This document shows positions 49,650 to 64,000 of a stretch of DNA of 64,000 bases, piece after piece. The notes beneath the pieces are model-generated. The model did not search any database. It was given only the letters and a program-made list of their open reading frames with translations, and had not been told where the DNA came from. The stretch lies in assembly GCF_900964775.1 (NCBI RefSeq), contig NC_041817.1:17254783-17318782 (forward strand), read 5' to 3'. The DNA is from Scleropages formosus (taxonomy: Eukaryota > Chordata > Actinopteri > Osteoglossiformes > Osteoglossidae). Position numbers and translations under genes: made by a program. The stretch's first letter is position 1, and the number at the start of each line of letters is the position of its first letter.

Positions 49650-49910
49650 AGTCCACGGCGCGTGAAGTTGCCTCGGTTACCTAACATAGCGCCAGCTCTT
49701 CGCATTTTGCTGCGGGGAGTTGTTTTGTCTGTGAAGGACAGCCCTCGGAGCAGTTCCTGCCAGCAGACAGACCAGCTTCCAGCTTCCAGCCTCCCCGCCC
49801 CCCACCCCCCGCTCTCCTCCTGCTATAAAAGCGCAGCGTCAGCCCCTCTCTTGCATCACTGCCTTCTCTTTCCGAACCCTCGACGTCGGCCTGAAGGAAA
49901 AGCAGACAAA
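49650..49910 (+). promoter_or_regulatory. tubulin F promoter and 5' UTR
   Basis: GTTGCC-TC-GGTTAC at 49667-49680 is an X-box with one mismatch to the consensus. CTATAAAAGC at 49823-49832 is a strong TATA box, about 80 bases before the ATG. The surrounding DNA is C-rich with some CpG, unlike the promoters of A-D. Confidence 0.7.
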
Positions 49911-54131
<4,221 letters not shown>

Positions 54132-54889
54132 TATGGCAAAATATTTTTTCTTCAGTTCAGTTTCCTGAGTCCTGTAACCTTTAATATGGACACTGCTGAT
54201 GTTTTACACATTTTTCCACAATTCCAAGTGTGTTAACCAACATTCTGCGCACATACATTGAAAAGGATCCTATTGCAACGAATGCAATGATACTGAGTCA
54301 AAATTTTCAATAAATAAGCCATATTAATCTTTTGTGTTTTCATTTTGTTCAGTGCAACAAACAATATTTTCTTCACCACATTCAAATTAAACACAAGTTA
54401 TTGTTTTAGGCTGTTACTAAAATAAATTCTAAATGTTACATATAGACAGCATATTGCTGTAGCAATACCTGTAGTTGATTTCCTATGCATTCTAAATACA
54501 GAATAAACAGCTACCACTTATATTTGTCCAGATTATATCAGATGACTGGAAATGTTGAGGAACCAGTTTTTCCTTATTGAAATACCATTTTCAGTTAAAC
54601 TTCTTATTGGTCTCTTGAAATTTTTAGAAATACTAGATCATTTTAATGCAAATAGTAGTTAGTATTTCTTGAAGGACTTTAGCCACTGACCTGATTAAAC
54701 CTACTTTTAGTTTTAAGTACTGAATTTATGAAGTTGGAAAGGCGAGTAGATAGACTCTCTCACTGCCCCCTAATGTCCAGTAATAAGTAATATTATGCGT
54801 AATTGCTGTAATGGATCTAGATGTTTATATAATAGGTTTTCTTCTTGTACGTCAACGTATTGCAATATAACAGCATGGATAGCAGGCTG

Positions 54890-55142
54890 TACTGATGTTG
54901 CAGTGCAGACAGATGTTAACCGTTTGAGGCCTAATTTTTATCAGTCAACAAGCTTTTGCAGGAATGGTCCCTATCTGTCCCCAACCTTGCACACCAAATG
55001 AGAAAAATGCAACAGCTAGGCTCATGAATCTGCTTTTTAATGCTGTGTTCCAAAGAGGAAGAGCTTGAATTAAATGAAAAAATACCACAAAATGTATTAC
55101 TAGGTACTTAGCTGAAACTTTAAGGCAAAGCAACTTACCAGA
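54890..55142. other. segment duplicated from, or to, the region downstream of tubulin B
   Basis: The partner of 31370-31660, matching in order over about 250 bases and resuming after the SINE at 55353 (GAGCAATTCAGGC against GAGGAATTCAGGC). Confidence 0.65.
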
Positions 55143-55352
55143 GCACACACACACCCTTTCAGAACCACTTGCCCCATATGGGGTCACAGGGAACCGGAGC
55201 CAACCCGGTAACACAGGGCATAAGGCCGGAGGAGGAGGGGACACACCCGGGACGGGACGTCAGTCCATCGCAAGGCACCCCAAGTGGGACTCGAACCCCA
55301 GACCCACCAGCGAGCAGGACTGTGGTCCAACCCACTGCGCCACCACACCCTT
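55143..55352 (-). repeat. tRNA-headed SINE in a duplicated segment
   Basis: Minus-strand copy. The matching site near 31655 is empty, which dates this insertion after the segment was duplicated. Confidence 0.85.
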
Positions 55353-55870
55353 CCTTATGGGAGCAATTCAGGCAAAATACATTGTTCATAAATACTACAG
55401 CAGGGGTGGGAGTGGGAGTCAAACCGGCAAACCTTTCATTTAAAATAGATTTCTTCAACTGCTGTACAATATGCTGTCACATAAGTGTAAACATCTTTGC
55501 AAGATTTATTAGAAATATAAAATACACCTTTTTTTAACTGAATTAAAAACAATCATGTAATGAAATATACCACATTAAACATAACCATGCTAGAATTCAT
55601 ATTTAGTACTACCTTATATTTAAATAACAGTGAAATTGCCTAGTCCATAATCTTTAACAGAAAAAAAATGTTGTCAGCAACAGAAAGCAATAAACAGAAG
55701 TAATCAACCAAAAATAATCTGTCATTGGCAAAAATCGTTTAAGAAAATTTGTGTGATTCTAATGAGAAAACTGTGAAATGTATAGCCTAAAAACTTTATG
55801 TGACCACACTGCTAAGATTCCTACTAACTGAAATGTCCTAAAGCCTATCGTGAATCCTCCTGAGATTGCT
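55353..55870. other. spacer between SINEs
   Basis: AT-rich. No gene is recognised. Confidence 0.5.
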
Positions 55871-55883
55871 CACCTTGGAAACA

Positions 55884-56055
55884 CACACTAAAGCCACTTG
55901 TTCTGAGCAGGGGTCGCAGCAAGCCGGAGCCTAACCCAGCAGAACAGGGGAAACACCCAGAGGACAGGACACCAGTCTGTCACAAGGCACCCCAAGCGGG
56001 ACTCGAACCCCAGACCCACCCCAAAGCAGGAACAAATCAAACTCACTGAACCCTC
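55884..56055 (-). repeat. degenerate tRNA-headed SINE
   Basis: A shortened copy. CACCTTGGAAACA at 55871-55883 and CACCTTAGAAACA at 56056-56068 look like its aged target duplication. Confidence 0.75.
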
Positions 56056-56120
56056 CACCTTAGAAACAGTACAGATCTAACCTGAATACGCTGCTCTCCA
56101 TGACTAAGGGAAAAGAAACA

Positions 56121-56341
56121 CAAACACACACACACACACACATTTTCAGAACCGCACATCCCATACGGGGTCACGGGGGAACCGGAGCCTACCCGGTAAC
56201 ACAGGGCGTAAGGCCGGAGGGGCAGGGGACACACCCAGGACGGGACGCCAGTCCGTCGCAAGGCACCCCAAGCGGGACTCGAACCCCAGACCCACCGGAG
56301 AGCAGGACTGCGGTCCAACCCACTGCGCCACCGCACCCCTC
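56121..56341 (-). repeat. tRNA-headed SINE with target duplication
   Basis: GGAAAAGAAACA is repeated at 56109-56120 and 56342-56353. Full head, body and (CA)n tail make it one of the youngest-looking copies. Confidence 0.92.
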
Positions 56342-56353
56342 GGAAAAGAAACA

Positions 56354-57480
56354 ATCAATGCAAAAATAAAAACCGATGCACTCGTACCCTGTGCTTCTGC
56401 GATAGGCTCTGCACGTTACCCTGCAACCCTCTCTCAGGATAAAGTGGTCACTGATAAATGACTAAGAGAATGAGGAGGGAGTGTAACTTTGTTTTTGGTC
56501 TGGCCTGATACTGTTCTCAGTTCTGCATCGTGAGAAGGCAGTTTAAGGAAAGACGTTGCGTAAGAGTTAAAATCCAAGTAAAATGTAATAGATGCAAGAT
56601 CGATCTGCGGCTTGAGGACCCTGTCTGCATTTGTCGTTGCCCCCTCTAGTGGCACAACATTTGATTGCAACTTGCGTGAGGGTCACGCGTGCCGTGTGCA
56701 TTTGCTCCTCGCGGCTGCGGCTGCCCTCCCCGCCGCACTGCCACTAAGACCCGGCAAAGACTCCAAGTACCAGCTGTTCCTGCGGCAGGGCGTTGTATTC
56801 CGCTAATGTCATTCTAACTCCATCCAGGAGGTGGCGCAATGACACCTTGAACCTACATGAAAGTCCGGTAAAGACTAACGGCTCTGTTTTTTGACTCCCC
56901 GCGCCGGTGGCTCAAATTTTCAGTTCGGATCTCATTTTCAAGTAGTTTCGAGTGCTTTGCTCAGTTATAAAATACTGCCTGTAAAGATGGACATACGTTA
57001 TGAAAAATGTTTTCGGGGACTCCGTGGATGTGTCGTTAAACACGACAACGTCCGTCCACACGATACAAATCTCTCACTTCGCTGCCTGAGTAGCCAACTC
57101 AACAAACAAAGGTTAAAAAACAGGGGAAAGTACCAGAAAGTTATTCACTTTCTGTAATGCATAACATTTGGGAGTTAGTCACTATGAATTCCCCTAGACA
57201 AAAATTACCATACTGTACTCCTTATGCCACAAGTTATGGTATAATTTTTAACGATCTCGCGTGGTGCACAGATAGTAGATAGAAAACTGCCCTTCCGTGA
57301 CCACGTAAAATAGGCATTTCTCGTCGCTGAGGAAACAGTGCAAAGAATTTCCTTGTCCCTTGAACAATAAGTGTGCCTTCATATCCTCCGCAACATCATA
57401 AAAACATAAGTTATTAGAAAAAAAAAAACTGCTAAGCTTCATCGCTCCCTTCTGCAGTAATTAATATCTTTTGTAAACTA
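56354..57480. other. spacer upstream of dnajb2
   Basis: No gene is recognised. 56640-56800 is locally GC-rich with a short open frame on the + strand that resembles nothing I know. Confidence 0.5.
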
Positions 57481-57999
57481 ACTTGATGTTGGTTTTTCTA
57501 ACAGCGCTCCCAGCAGCAACAGCGTTGCCCTATTGGATATGGGGTCGCGTTGGGCCCGCGAGCGTCCGATAATCATGAAAATCTATTGGACCGGACTACT
57601 AATATCCACCCGATGGCCAATAGCTCTTCAGTGGGCGGAGACAATGAAGTGCTTTCTAGACCATGTGTTTTTCTAGATACTTCGGCTCAGCTGATGGTGA
57701 CGTCAGCCTGAGGAGTGAGCGCATGTACCAGAAAAGGACTGACGGGGGGTCTGATCAAACGTACTGTACGCAGCTCCGAACCACGGTCCCCTTGCATTTT
57801 AGCAGCCGTGAAGAGAATCGGCGTTTGTGACGCAAACTCTATTTTGTCGCCGCGTGTCGTTCGAGAGTTGCGAGTTTAAACGTTAAGAACGTAATCAGAC
57901 GCCCCTCCCTCCCTCGCCTCGTCGAAGCATTTCGGCGACTTTTCCCGAGCGCGAGGACTCGGCGGAGGAGAGGCTCGCGAACTGTGCCCTGCTAAAAAG
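57481..57999 (+). promoter_or_regulatory. dnajb2 promoter and probable non-coding first exon
   Basis: A CpG-rich stretch with several CCAAT elements (CTATTGG at 57530 and 57582, GGCCAATAG at 57614), a perfect CRE TGACGTCA at 57698-57705, a GTTGCC half-site at 57524-57529 and no TATA. A donor AAAAG|GTTAGT at 57999/58000 could end a 5' UTR exon that joins the acceptor at 60245. Confidence 0.6.
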
Positions 58000-60245
58000 G
58001 TTAGTCGTCTTTTTCAAACACCCTCTCGTGACTCGCCCACTTTAAAACTAACTGTATTTTTTTTATGGTCTCAAAAGTGTCCTGCGACGTTTATAGCTTG
58101 TGTTGTGGTGATTTACTTTAACACGCTAGAAAAGAGGCATAATAATGAATGTTACCATGGAGACACGAGGAAATAAAGACAGTTGAAAGTGATCAGAAGA
58201 TTGAAGATCAAGGCACGTGGTACATGAATCAGTATTGTTGACATTTTTACTTTCAGCGGATTTAATCTTAATGAAATTGCAGCGTTTATTCGAGTTTTAT
58301 TTTAGCCGTGACTTTTTCTTTTTAAAAAAAGTAAATCGGCGAATAAGAAATCGGTTTTAAACTTTCTTGATGATGGTGACGTCGCGGTGAAGGGATTTTG
58401 GAATTACGAGCAGATCTAAGTTGTTTTTCCTGCAGGCTGACAAAATCATGTGCAGCTGAGTATTTACCAAAAAAAAAAAAAAGTGAGTCGTGTGCTGTTT
58501 GAATGAGTAAACGAATTGTTTTTAGTGGATTGTCATGATAAAGTGTTTGAAAAACATGTTTGCATCGGTAGTGACGTCACGCATCTCAGAAAAGTGGGCA
58601 GAAAGGTGAGATGAGTCCTTGACAGGTGATCGATCCAGGGAGGCCTGCTTTGGGAGCCGAGCGGAGCAGCACATCCACGGCATGACTGAGGCCTCTGAGT
58701 CTGTTACCGTGGCTTTACCTCATCACTGACTCAGGAGGCAGGAACACCTGTACTTGTGTTTCTGCTCTGTCCACACGTGACACTGGATTAACCTCTCATG
58801 AAGCAACAGTCATTGACCTACTGCACCTTCTTCAGACTTCAGCATGATTACAATGGTTGTGTTTACCGTGGGTATTGTTTACCTGATTCGCATTTCTGGG
58901 CACAGTCCCCGTTTTGCTTTGCGTCCGTGTCACCGGTAATGACATTCATCTTTCAAAGTATGACTCGTGACTTCATTCCGCTTACATTTATTCATTTAGC
59001 TGACACTTTTCTGTTAATCTACTTAAAATTGCTTACCCATTTGTATAACTGGGTAAGTTTTACTGGAGTAATTTACATTAAGTACCTTGCTCGAGGTCAC
59101 TGCAGCCAGAGGTGAGATTTGAACATGCGACCTTTAAGTCCAGCTGTCCTTACAGTTCAGTTGATGCCTTTCTCCAAAGCATTAGTTGTTGTGTTTTTTT
59201 TTTTTTTTTTTTTAAACCCATTTATACATTGGGGTACTTCTACTGGAGCAATTTAGGGTAACTACCTTGCTCAAGGGTACTACAGCTGCTGGACATAAGA
59301 CTCGAACCTGCAACCTTTGGGTCCAAAGACAGCAGCTCTAATCACTACGCTACTGCTTGAAAATAATTTACTTTCCTTCTGACAGCACAAAAGTACTATA
59401 CCACTTGTGGACCAGCCTAGGGTCCAGTCTGTGAAGTGAACCTAGAACATGCGGTGCAACTGTCAGTCAAGAGCTTGGGTTTCTTAAGGCATGAGTAGGC
59501 AAGACCAGGCTAGCAGGCCCACACTGGAAGGCTATATTAAGTTGGATAATCTAAGGCCACCGCCTGGCAGCCCCCCGTATCAGAATAACTCAAACATGAA
59601 GAGGTCAGGGTGTGACCGCGAGGGGAAATCCACCACCTACACCCCGAAAATTGTCTGATAGTATGACTTGTTTGTTGATAGCATGTTGTTTGTCCTTCAC
59701 ATTCAGCTCTAGGCACAGATGTTTTTCTTGCATAACCTCAGTTAATTCGTCAAGGCTGTATTTTATCCCATATCAGTATTTATTAATCTCCTTGGTAATT
59801 TACAAGGCCTTTGTGACATTCAGCATTTTGCAGCAACATGATGTATTATTGCTGTTTTTTTTTTTTTTTTGAAAGAACTGAAAATTGTTTTGCAGATGTT
59901 CCTTTGTTTTGAGTATCTGATCTTGCCTGGAAAATGTTTAAAATACATTTTTTTGGGTTGTTTGTGTAAAGAGGAAATTACTGTTAGTTTATTTATATTG
60001 AAGGAGCCCTGGCATTATTCACTATCCTTACGCAACTGTTATGTTACACATAATACTGCATAATAGTCAGTAGGGAAGATCCATAAAATAACACTACAGG
60101 TTGTAGAGTCCATAATCCACATTCTTATGGTAGCAAAATGGTGATAAATGCATTTTGTGTGGGTACTCATGTTGAGGTTATAGTTTAATTCAGTTTCAGC
60201 AGCTCTGACCCCTGGTTTCAAATATGGTTTGTGTTTTTCCTGCAG
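58000..60245 (+). other. probable dnajb2 5' UTR intron
   Basis: No coding signal is seen. It contains the two old SINEs listed separately. The acceptor is TTTTTCCTGCAG at 60234-60245; a similar TTTTTCCTGCAG near 58436 could make an alternative non-coding exon. Confidence 0.5.
58981..59360 (-). repeat. two adjacent teleost tRNA-derived SINEs
   Basis: Minus-strand copies at about 58981-59158 and 59159-59360, head to tail. The second has a clear box B (GGTTCGAGTC on the minus strand) and a T-run near 59196. They are the same family as 48376-48564. Confidence 0.65.
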
Positions 60246-60265
60246 GCTCATAAATTAGGGAAGAC

Positions 60266-63160
60266 ATGGTGGATTATTATGACATTTTGGGTGTATCGCG
60301 AAATGCCTCTTCTGAAGATATCAAAAAGGCGTAAGTAACCAGATGCGACGTTGCTCAACTCTTGGTACTTGCATGGAAAGATCAGTAGTGCTATACCCTT
60401 GGCCTGACTGGCTCTTGTCCTGGAAATTTGTGTAGCAGCCTCATGTCAGACTCATTGCAAACCACAGAGAAAGGCAAAGTGCTGAAATGATTCGGTAAAT
60501 ATAACTTTTTTTTTAGTTTATATTTATCACAAAAAATGGAAGTTTAAACACATCAGTCCACTTGAACCAGAGTGTAGTCTTATTTGTATAGATATTAATT
60601 TTATTACATTTTTTGTTTTATGATATGGTGCTTGATTAACACTTTTCTCAAAAGAAACGTGCCGCATTTGACCCACTTGCACAGCTAAGTGTTTCTAAAG
60701 GAGTATTTTAGGATAAGTACCTTGGTCAAGAGTAGTACAGCAGTAAATTATTGTAAAGCCATCTCTGTAACATAAGTTTCTTTGGACACATGCATCACCT
60801 CTGTGAAGGATGATAATAAAGTGGTGCCAGTTGTATAAAACTTTCAAGCTGGCTTTTACTGCCCTCTGCCCACCAGGGTGTGGCGTTGGTGTGCAACTCT
60901 CCTTTCAAGGGCAGTTGTTTTTGTAGCTATTAGTTGACACCTAGTGGGTACTAACTGCCCCATCTAGGAGACTGAAACCTTTGAACATGCATTGGCCATA
61001 GTGTGGATCAGTGTGTGGGTGAAGCCCTTCACACCCTGGCTTTCTGTTGTGCACCAAGGTACAGGAAGCAGGCGCTACGGTGGCACCCAGACAAGAATCC
61101 AGACAATAAGGAGGAAGCCGAACGGAAGTTCAAGGAGCTAGCCGAGGCTTACGAAGTTCTTTCTGACAGTGAGCGCTGCTTTTAAGCCGTAAGAAGTGTC
61201 CGCACCGCACCCACTTTTCTCACGTGAATTTAGTGACCTAACGCAGCCTCTGTTCTATCGCTTTCCAAGGAGACAAGCGAGAGGCTTACAACAGGTATGG
61301 CAAAGAAGGCCTCTTCAGCTCAGGTAAGTCCAGTTGCAGTTTCTTCTCTCCTGTATTTCTCGCTGCTGCAAGAGGTGTGAGAATCAAACACCCTTGCTCT
61401 TGCAGGCTCCTCCAGTCCAGCAGACTACCCAGGCTTCACCTTCACATTCCGAAGCCCAGAAGAAGTGTTCAGAGAGTTTTTCGGCGGCGAGGATCCGTTT
61501 GCTAGCTTCTTTGGTGAGCCTGCATGAATAGTGGCATTATAGCCATTAGTTTTGGCTGTCATTTTAACTTGCCTGCTTACTGGTTGGTTGCAGAGCCACC
61601 CAGCTGGTCCTTTTTAAGGTTATTCTGGGGCATGATTAAAGTCTACTAAATAATGTAAGGACTGTAGCCAGACATACCACCATTGACACAGACTGACCTC
61701 TGCTTCCTGAGAGGGAAATGAACGCCATGGCCGAAGCCTGAATAAATGTAACTTTGTGCTCACTGGGAAACCAGTCTTAAGAATTTTGCCTGATGAACAT
61801 TGCTTTATGAACACATCATCTCATTCTTCACATTCTATGCTCTCCCCCCCCCCCCCCCCCCGCTTGCCTTTCCTCTACTCTTCAGATGACTTCCCCTTCA
61901 GCAGGATCCGAGGACATTCGGGGGCCTCGCGATTTGGACCAAGTCGTTTCTTCTCCTTCCCCTCTGCTGGAGGTAAGGGTTCACTCTAAGGTAGAATCAT
62001 TCATGATTTGTATTGGATGGCCAAAAAGCAGGTGTCTCTGAACTGAAATCCATGAACATCTGATATGACTAAAAAGAAGTAAATTTCCCTGATAGGAAAA
62101 TCTTGTTTTTTAATGCTCCCAAGTCATGACATCTTTTTCTTAATTAGACTTCTTTTTTTCCTGTTTTTCAGTGGACTTCACCTCTTTTTCTTCTTCCATG
62201 GGAGGAATGGATGATATGGGGGGAAGCTTTGGAAACTTCAAGTCCGTCTCTACTTCCACACGTATTGTTAATGGGAAACGCACCACTACTAGAAAGTGAG
62301 CCCCTCTTTTTTTTCCCTTTTTGTCTGTTAGATTTGCAAACAGCTGTTGGCTTGAAATTAGCTGTGATGTTGCTGGTAATCTATTAATTTTTGTTTTGGC
62401 TCACAGAATCAGAGAGAATGGCCAGGAGAGAACAGAAATTGAAGAGGATGGAGTCTTGAAAGCTGTTTTAATCAATGGTATACATCTCTCAGAACCACTG
62501 CGTCACCCAATCATCTCTTAATCGTATTTGCCTCCTTTTATCTGCACCCCTCTTTGCAGTTTCAATTTCTAATAAATTATCATGTTTTGGCAGTTAGAGA
62601 AGCATGGGAGCATTCCTAAGTCTGTGTGTGTGCATGCACTTTCCTGTGCAGGTGTGGAGGATGAGATGGCCCTGGCCTTAGAGCTGAGCCTTAGAGATCA
62701 GCAGCAGATGCAGCAACCGCGCCTGCAGCACCGGTCCGGCTCGGAGCACTCCGGTTTCCGTGCCCAGGCTCCAGCTCAGCGGTCCTACAGCTCTGCGCCT
62801 TTTTTCTCCCACCCTGAGGATTTTGTGGATGATGAGGATGATGAAGCCCTGCAGATGGCCCTCGCTTGCAGCTTATCAGAGGCGGACGCACAGAGAAGAG
62901 CTGCATCTGCAGACATGATTTCAGGTGCCGGGGATGGGACCGGGAAGCAGGGAGGCTGGGCTAGGGAACAGAGGGCTGGGGACAGATACAAAAATGGGGA
63001 GGTATTCGCTGATCAGTATACAGCACGCAACGGGGGAACGAAAGCCGCGGCACCTGTCGAGAAGAGGGCCGCAAAGGGTATCGGTCTCCCGGCATTTCAA
63101 CGGGGGCAGAGCGCCAGTTATCCATCCGAGAACAAGAAATGCAGGTGTGTGGTGTGCTGA
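60266..63160 (+). CDS. dnajb2: DnaJ homolog subfamily B member 2 (HSJ1-like co-chaperone)
   Basis: A class B J-protein that stimulates HSP70 ATPase and hands ubiquitinated clients to the proteasome. Coding exons are 60266-60330, 61059-61168, 61273-61323, 61406-61513, 61886-61972, 62172-62295, 62407-62477 and 62652-63160, joining in frame to 374 residues. The J domain occupies residues 1-70, with the HPD triad at 31-33 and [14 protein letters not shown] around it. A G/F-rich region follows ([18 protein letters not shown], then [17 protein letters not shown]). Two ubiquitin-interacting motifs, [14 protein letters not shown] and [17 protein letters not shown], separate DNAJB2 from DNAJB6. The chain ends KKCRCVVC, whose last four residues form a CaaX-like prenylation box, compatible with the membrane-anchored long isoform known in mammals. 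The final codons contain a usable donor (TGCAG|GTGTGT at about 63143), so a spliced isoform with a different end is possible. Its place next to alpha-tubulin matches the human TUBA4A-DNAJB2 neighbourhood. Confidence 0.9.
60630..60745 (-). repeat. decayed teleost SINE in dnajb2 intron
   Basis: Matches the tail and middle of the 59159 copy (TACCTTGGTCAAGAGTAGTACAG against TACCTTGCTCAAGGGTACTAC), with many changes. The head is lost. Confidence 0.5.
61842..61861. repeat. poly-C run in dnajb2 intron
   Basis: About 17 consecutive C, 25 bases before the exon 5 acceptor, inside its pyrimidine tract. Confidence 0.85.
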
Positions 63161-64000
63161 CATGCATGGAGGACACAGCCCTCATGCAGCAAGGTAACTT
63201 CCTGCTGCTGTGTGCCATAGCTGCGTGATTGTTCAAGGAGTTTGTCGGGATGCAAGGGAGCCGCTAATAACGAAAACATCTTGCATGTAAATGATTACTG
63301 AGTGGGTGGAAGGGATCCAGTCACCTTGTCATCTTGCACTTAGTGAACTATGCCTTTGCCTCCTGCATCCCATTAATCTTGCGCTGGTCTTTGTTATGGG
63401 TGAATATGGTGTACCCTATAGTGAATACTTTCTAATAATTTATACATGAGAAATCAAGCATGAGCTATGAAAACTGCTCAGTTGTTGTGTGAACTTATGT
63501 ATCCACTTTGTTCCTGCTGTGTGCTATAATTTACCGCAATGTCTATGTACATGTTCTTGTTTGGAATGGAATCATTCTTCAATCTCAACTCTAGCATGTG
63601 TGTTACAACACAGAAACGGAGCCCTAGTCCCTGTGGGCTGTGTTATGCTGCTGTTTAGTCTCAGCTGTCATTCTGAAGTAGTTACCTGGATAGCATCACA
63701 ACATGATATTTTAGGTGTCACACGTGTTTCTGCAGGTTTGAATTTTGAAACCCACATTCCAGTCCTCAAAAGACCACTGCGATACTGAGTATTAATATGG
63801 TGATGGAGTTTCTGTGTCACCTGCAGAAAGTGCAGTAATGCACAATTGCTGCTGTTAAGCAGCTGTGCCAAGGATGGTGTTGATTTTGCTGATTGTAGTG
63901 TGGTATTATGAAAAACAATTTTTTTTAATTTTTATTTTTATAAACAAAAGGTTTAACAACATGCGAATGGACATGAAAGCAATTTGTCAGCTGTGTTAAA
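63161..64000 (+). other. dnajb2 3' UTR and window edge
   Basis: No gene is recognised after the stop and no AATAAA is visible before the window ends, so the transcript end may lie outside. Short open frames here look accidental. Confidence 0.45.

Noticed and set aside
56612-56806. Short GC-rich frame upstream of dnajb2 as an extra exon
   Set aside because: No splice donor in frame and no similarity to DNAJB2, whose start codon at 60266 begins the conserved J domain.
57640-57690. Heat-shock elements in the dnajb2 promoter (TTCTAGAC, TTCTAGATACTTC)
   Set aside because: Only partial nGAAn arrays are present, with at least one broken unit in each, so I do not claim a functional element.

Overview
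The window is animal nuclear DNA: interrupted genes with GT-AG introns, a TATA or CpG promoter at several genes, microsatellites and many tRNA-headed SINEs. The genes (mnx2, which mammals lack, a cluster of alpha-tubulins, and dnajb2) point to a ray-finned fish. The abundant ~200-bp SINE ending in (TG)n looks lineage-specific. I suspect an osteoglossomorph such as an arowana, but that is inference; nothing was searched. All recognised genes are on the + strand.

Layout. 1-4440 is non-coding, with an orphan CpG-rich patch at 1351-1640 and a degenerate minisatellite at 3873-4078. 4835-8319 is a complete three-exon mnx2 homeobox gene with a long 3' flank. 9.9-18.4 kb is intergenic and ends in the first array of an unusual complex repeat (15.6-17.8 kb). 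18.7-54.1 kb is a tandem cluster of five intact alpha-tubulin genes, called A, B, C, E and F here, plus one pseudogene (D) between C and E. All intact copies share one architecture: an ATG-only first exon, then exons of 223, 149 and 978 (981 in E) bases. The spacers carry SINEs, older repeats and two more arrays of the complex repeat (23.1-25.8 and 33.0-33.7 kb). 55-56.4 kb is a SINE cluster. 57.5-63.2 kb is dnajb2, with a CpG/CCAAT promoter, a probable non-coding first exon and eight coding exons.

The tubulins supply alpha subunits of the alpha/beta heterodimer. DNAJB2 is an HSP70 co-chaperone with ubiquitin-interacting motifs. Tubulin next to DNAJB2 matches the vertebrate TUBA4A-DNAJB2 neighbourhood, but the proteins here are TUBA1/TUBA8-like with a terminal tyrosine. 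Exon comparison shows a mosaic: A and B are near twins in the last exon, A-D share promoter and intron sequence, and F has an E-like exon 2 joined to C-like exons 3-4 and intron 3, as gene conversion would leave.

The most interesting signal is regulatory. The repeat arrays upstream of A, B and C contain ten perfect matches to the RFX X-box consensus (GTNRCC-N3-RGYAAC), three more with one mismatch and two degenerate remnants. Many are followed by an ATTGG (inverted CCAAT) and CAGCTG boxes. Separately, every tubulin copy including the pseudogene has a GTTGCC X-box half-site 73-244 bp upstream of its ATG. This suggests an alpha-tubulin cluster tied to the RFX ciliary programme through an amplified repeat. 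The motifs are read from sequence; the function is inferred.
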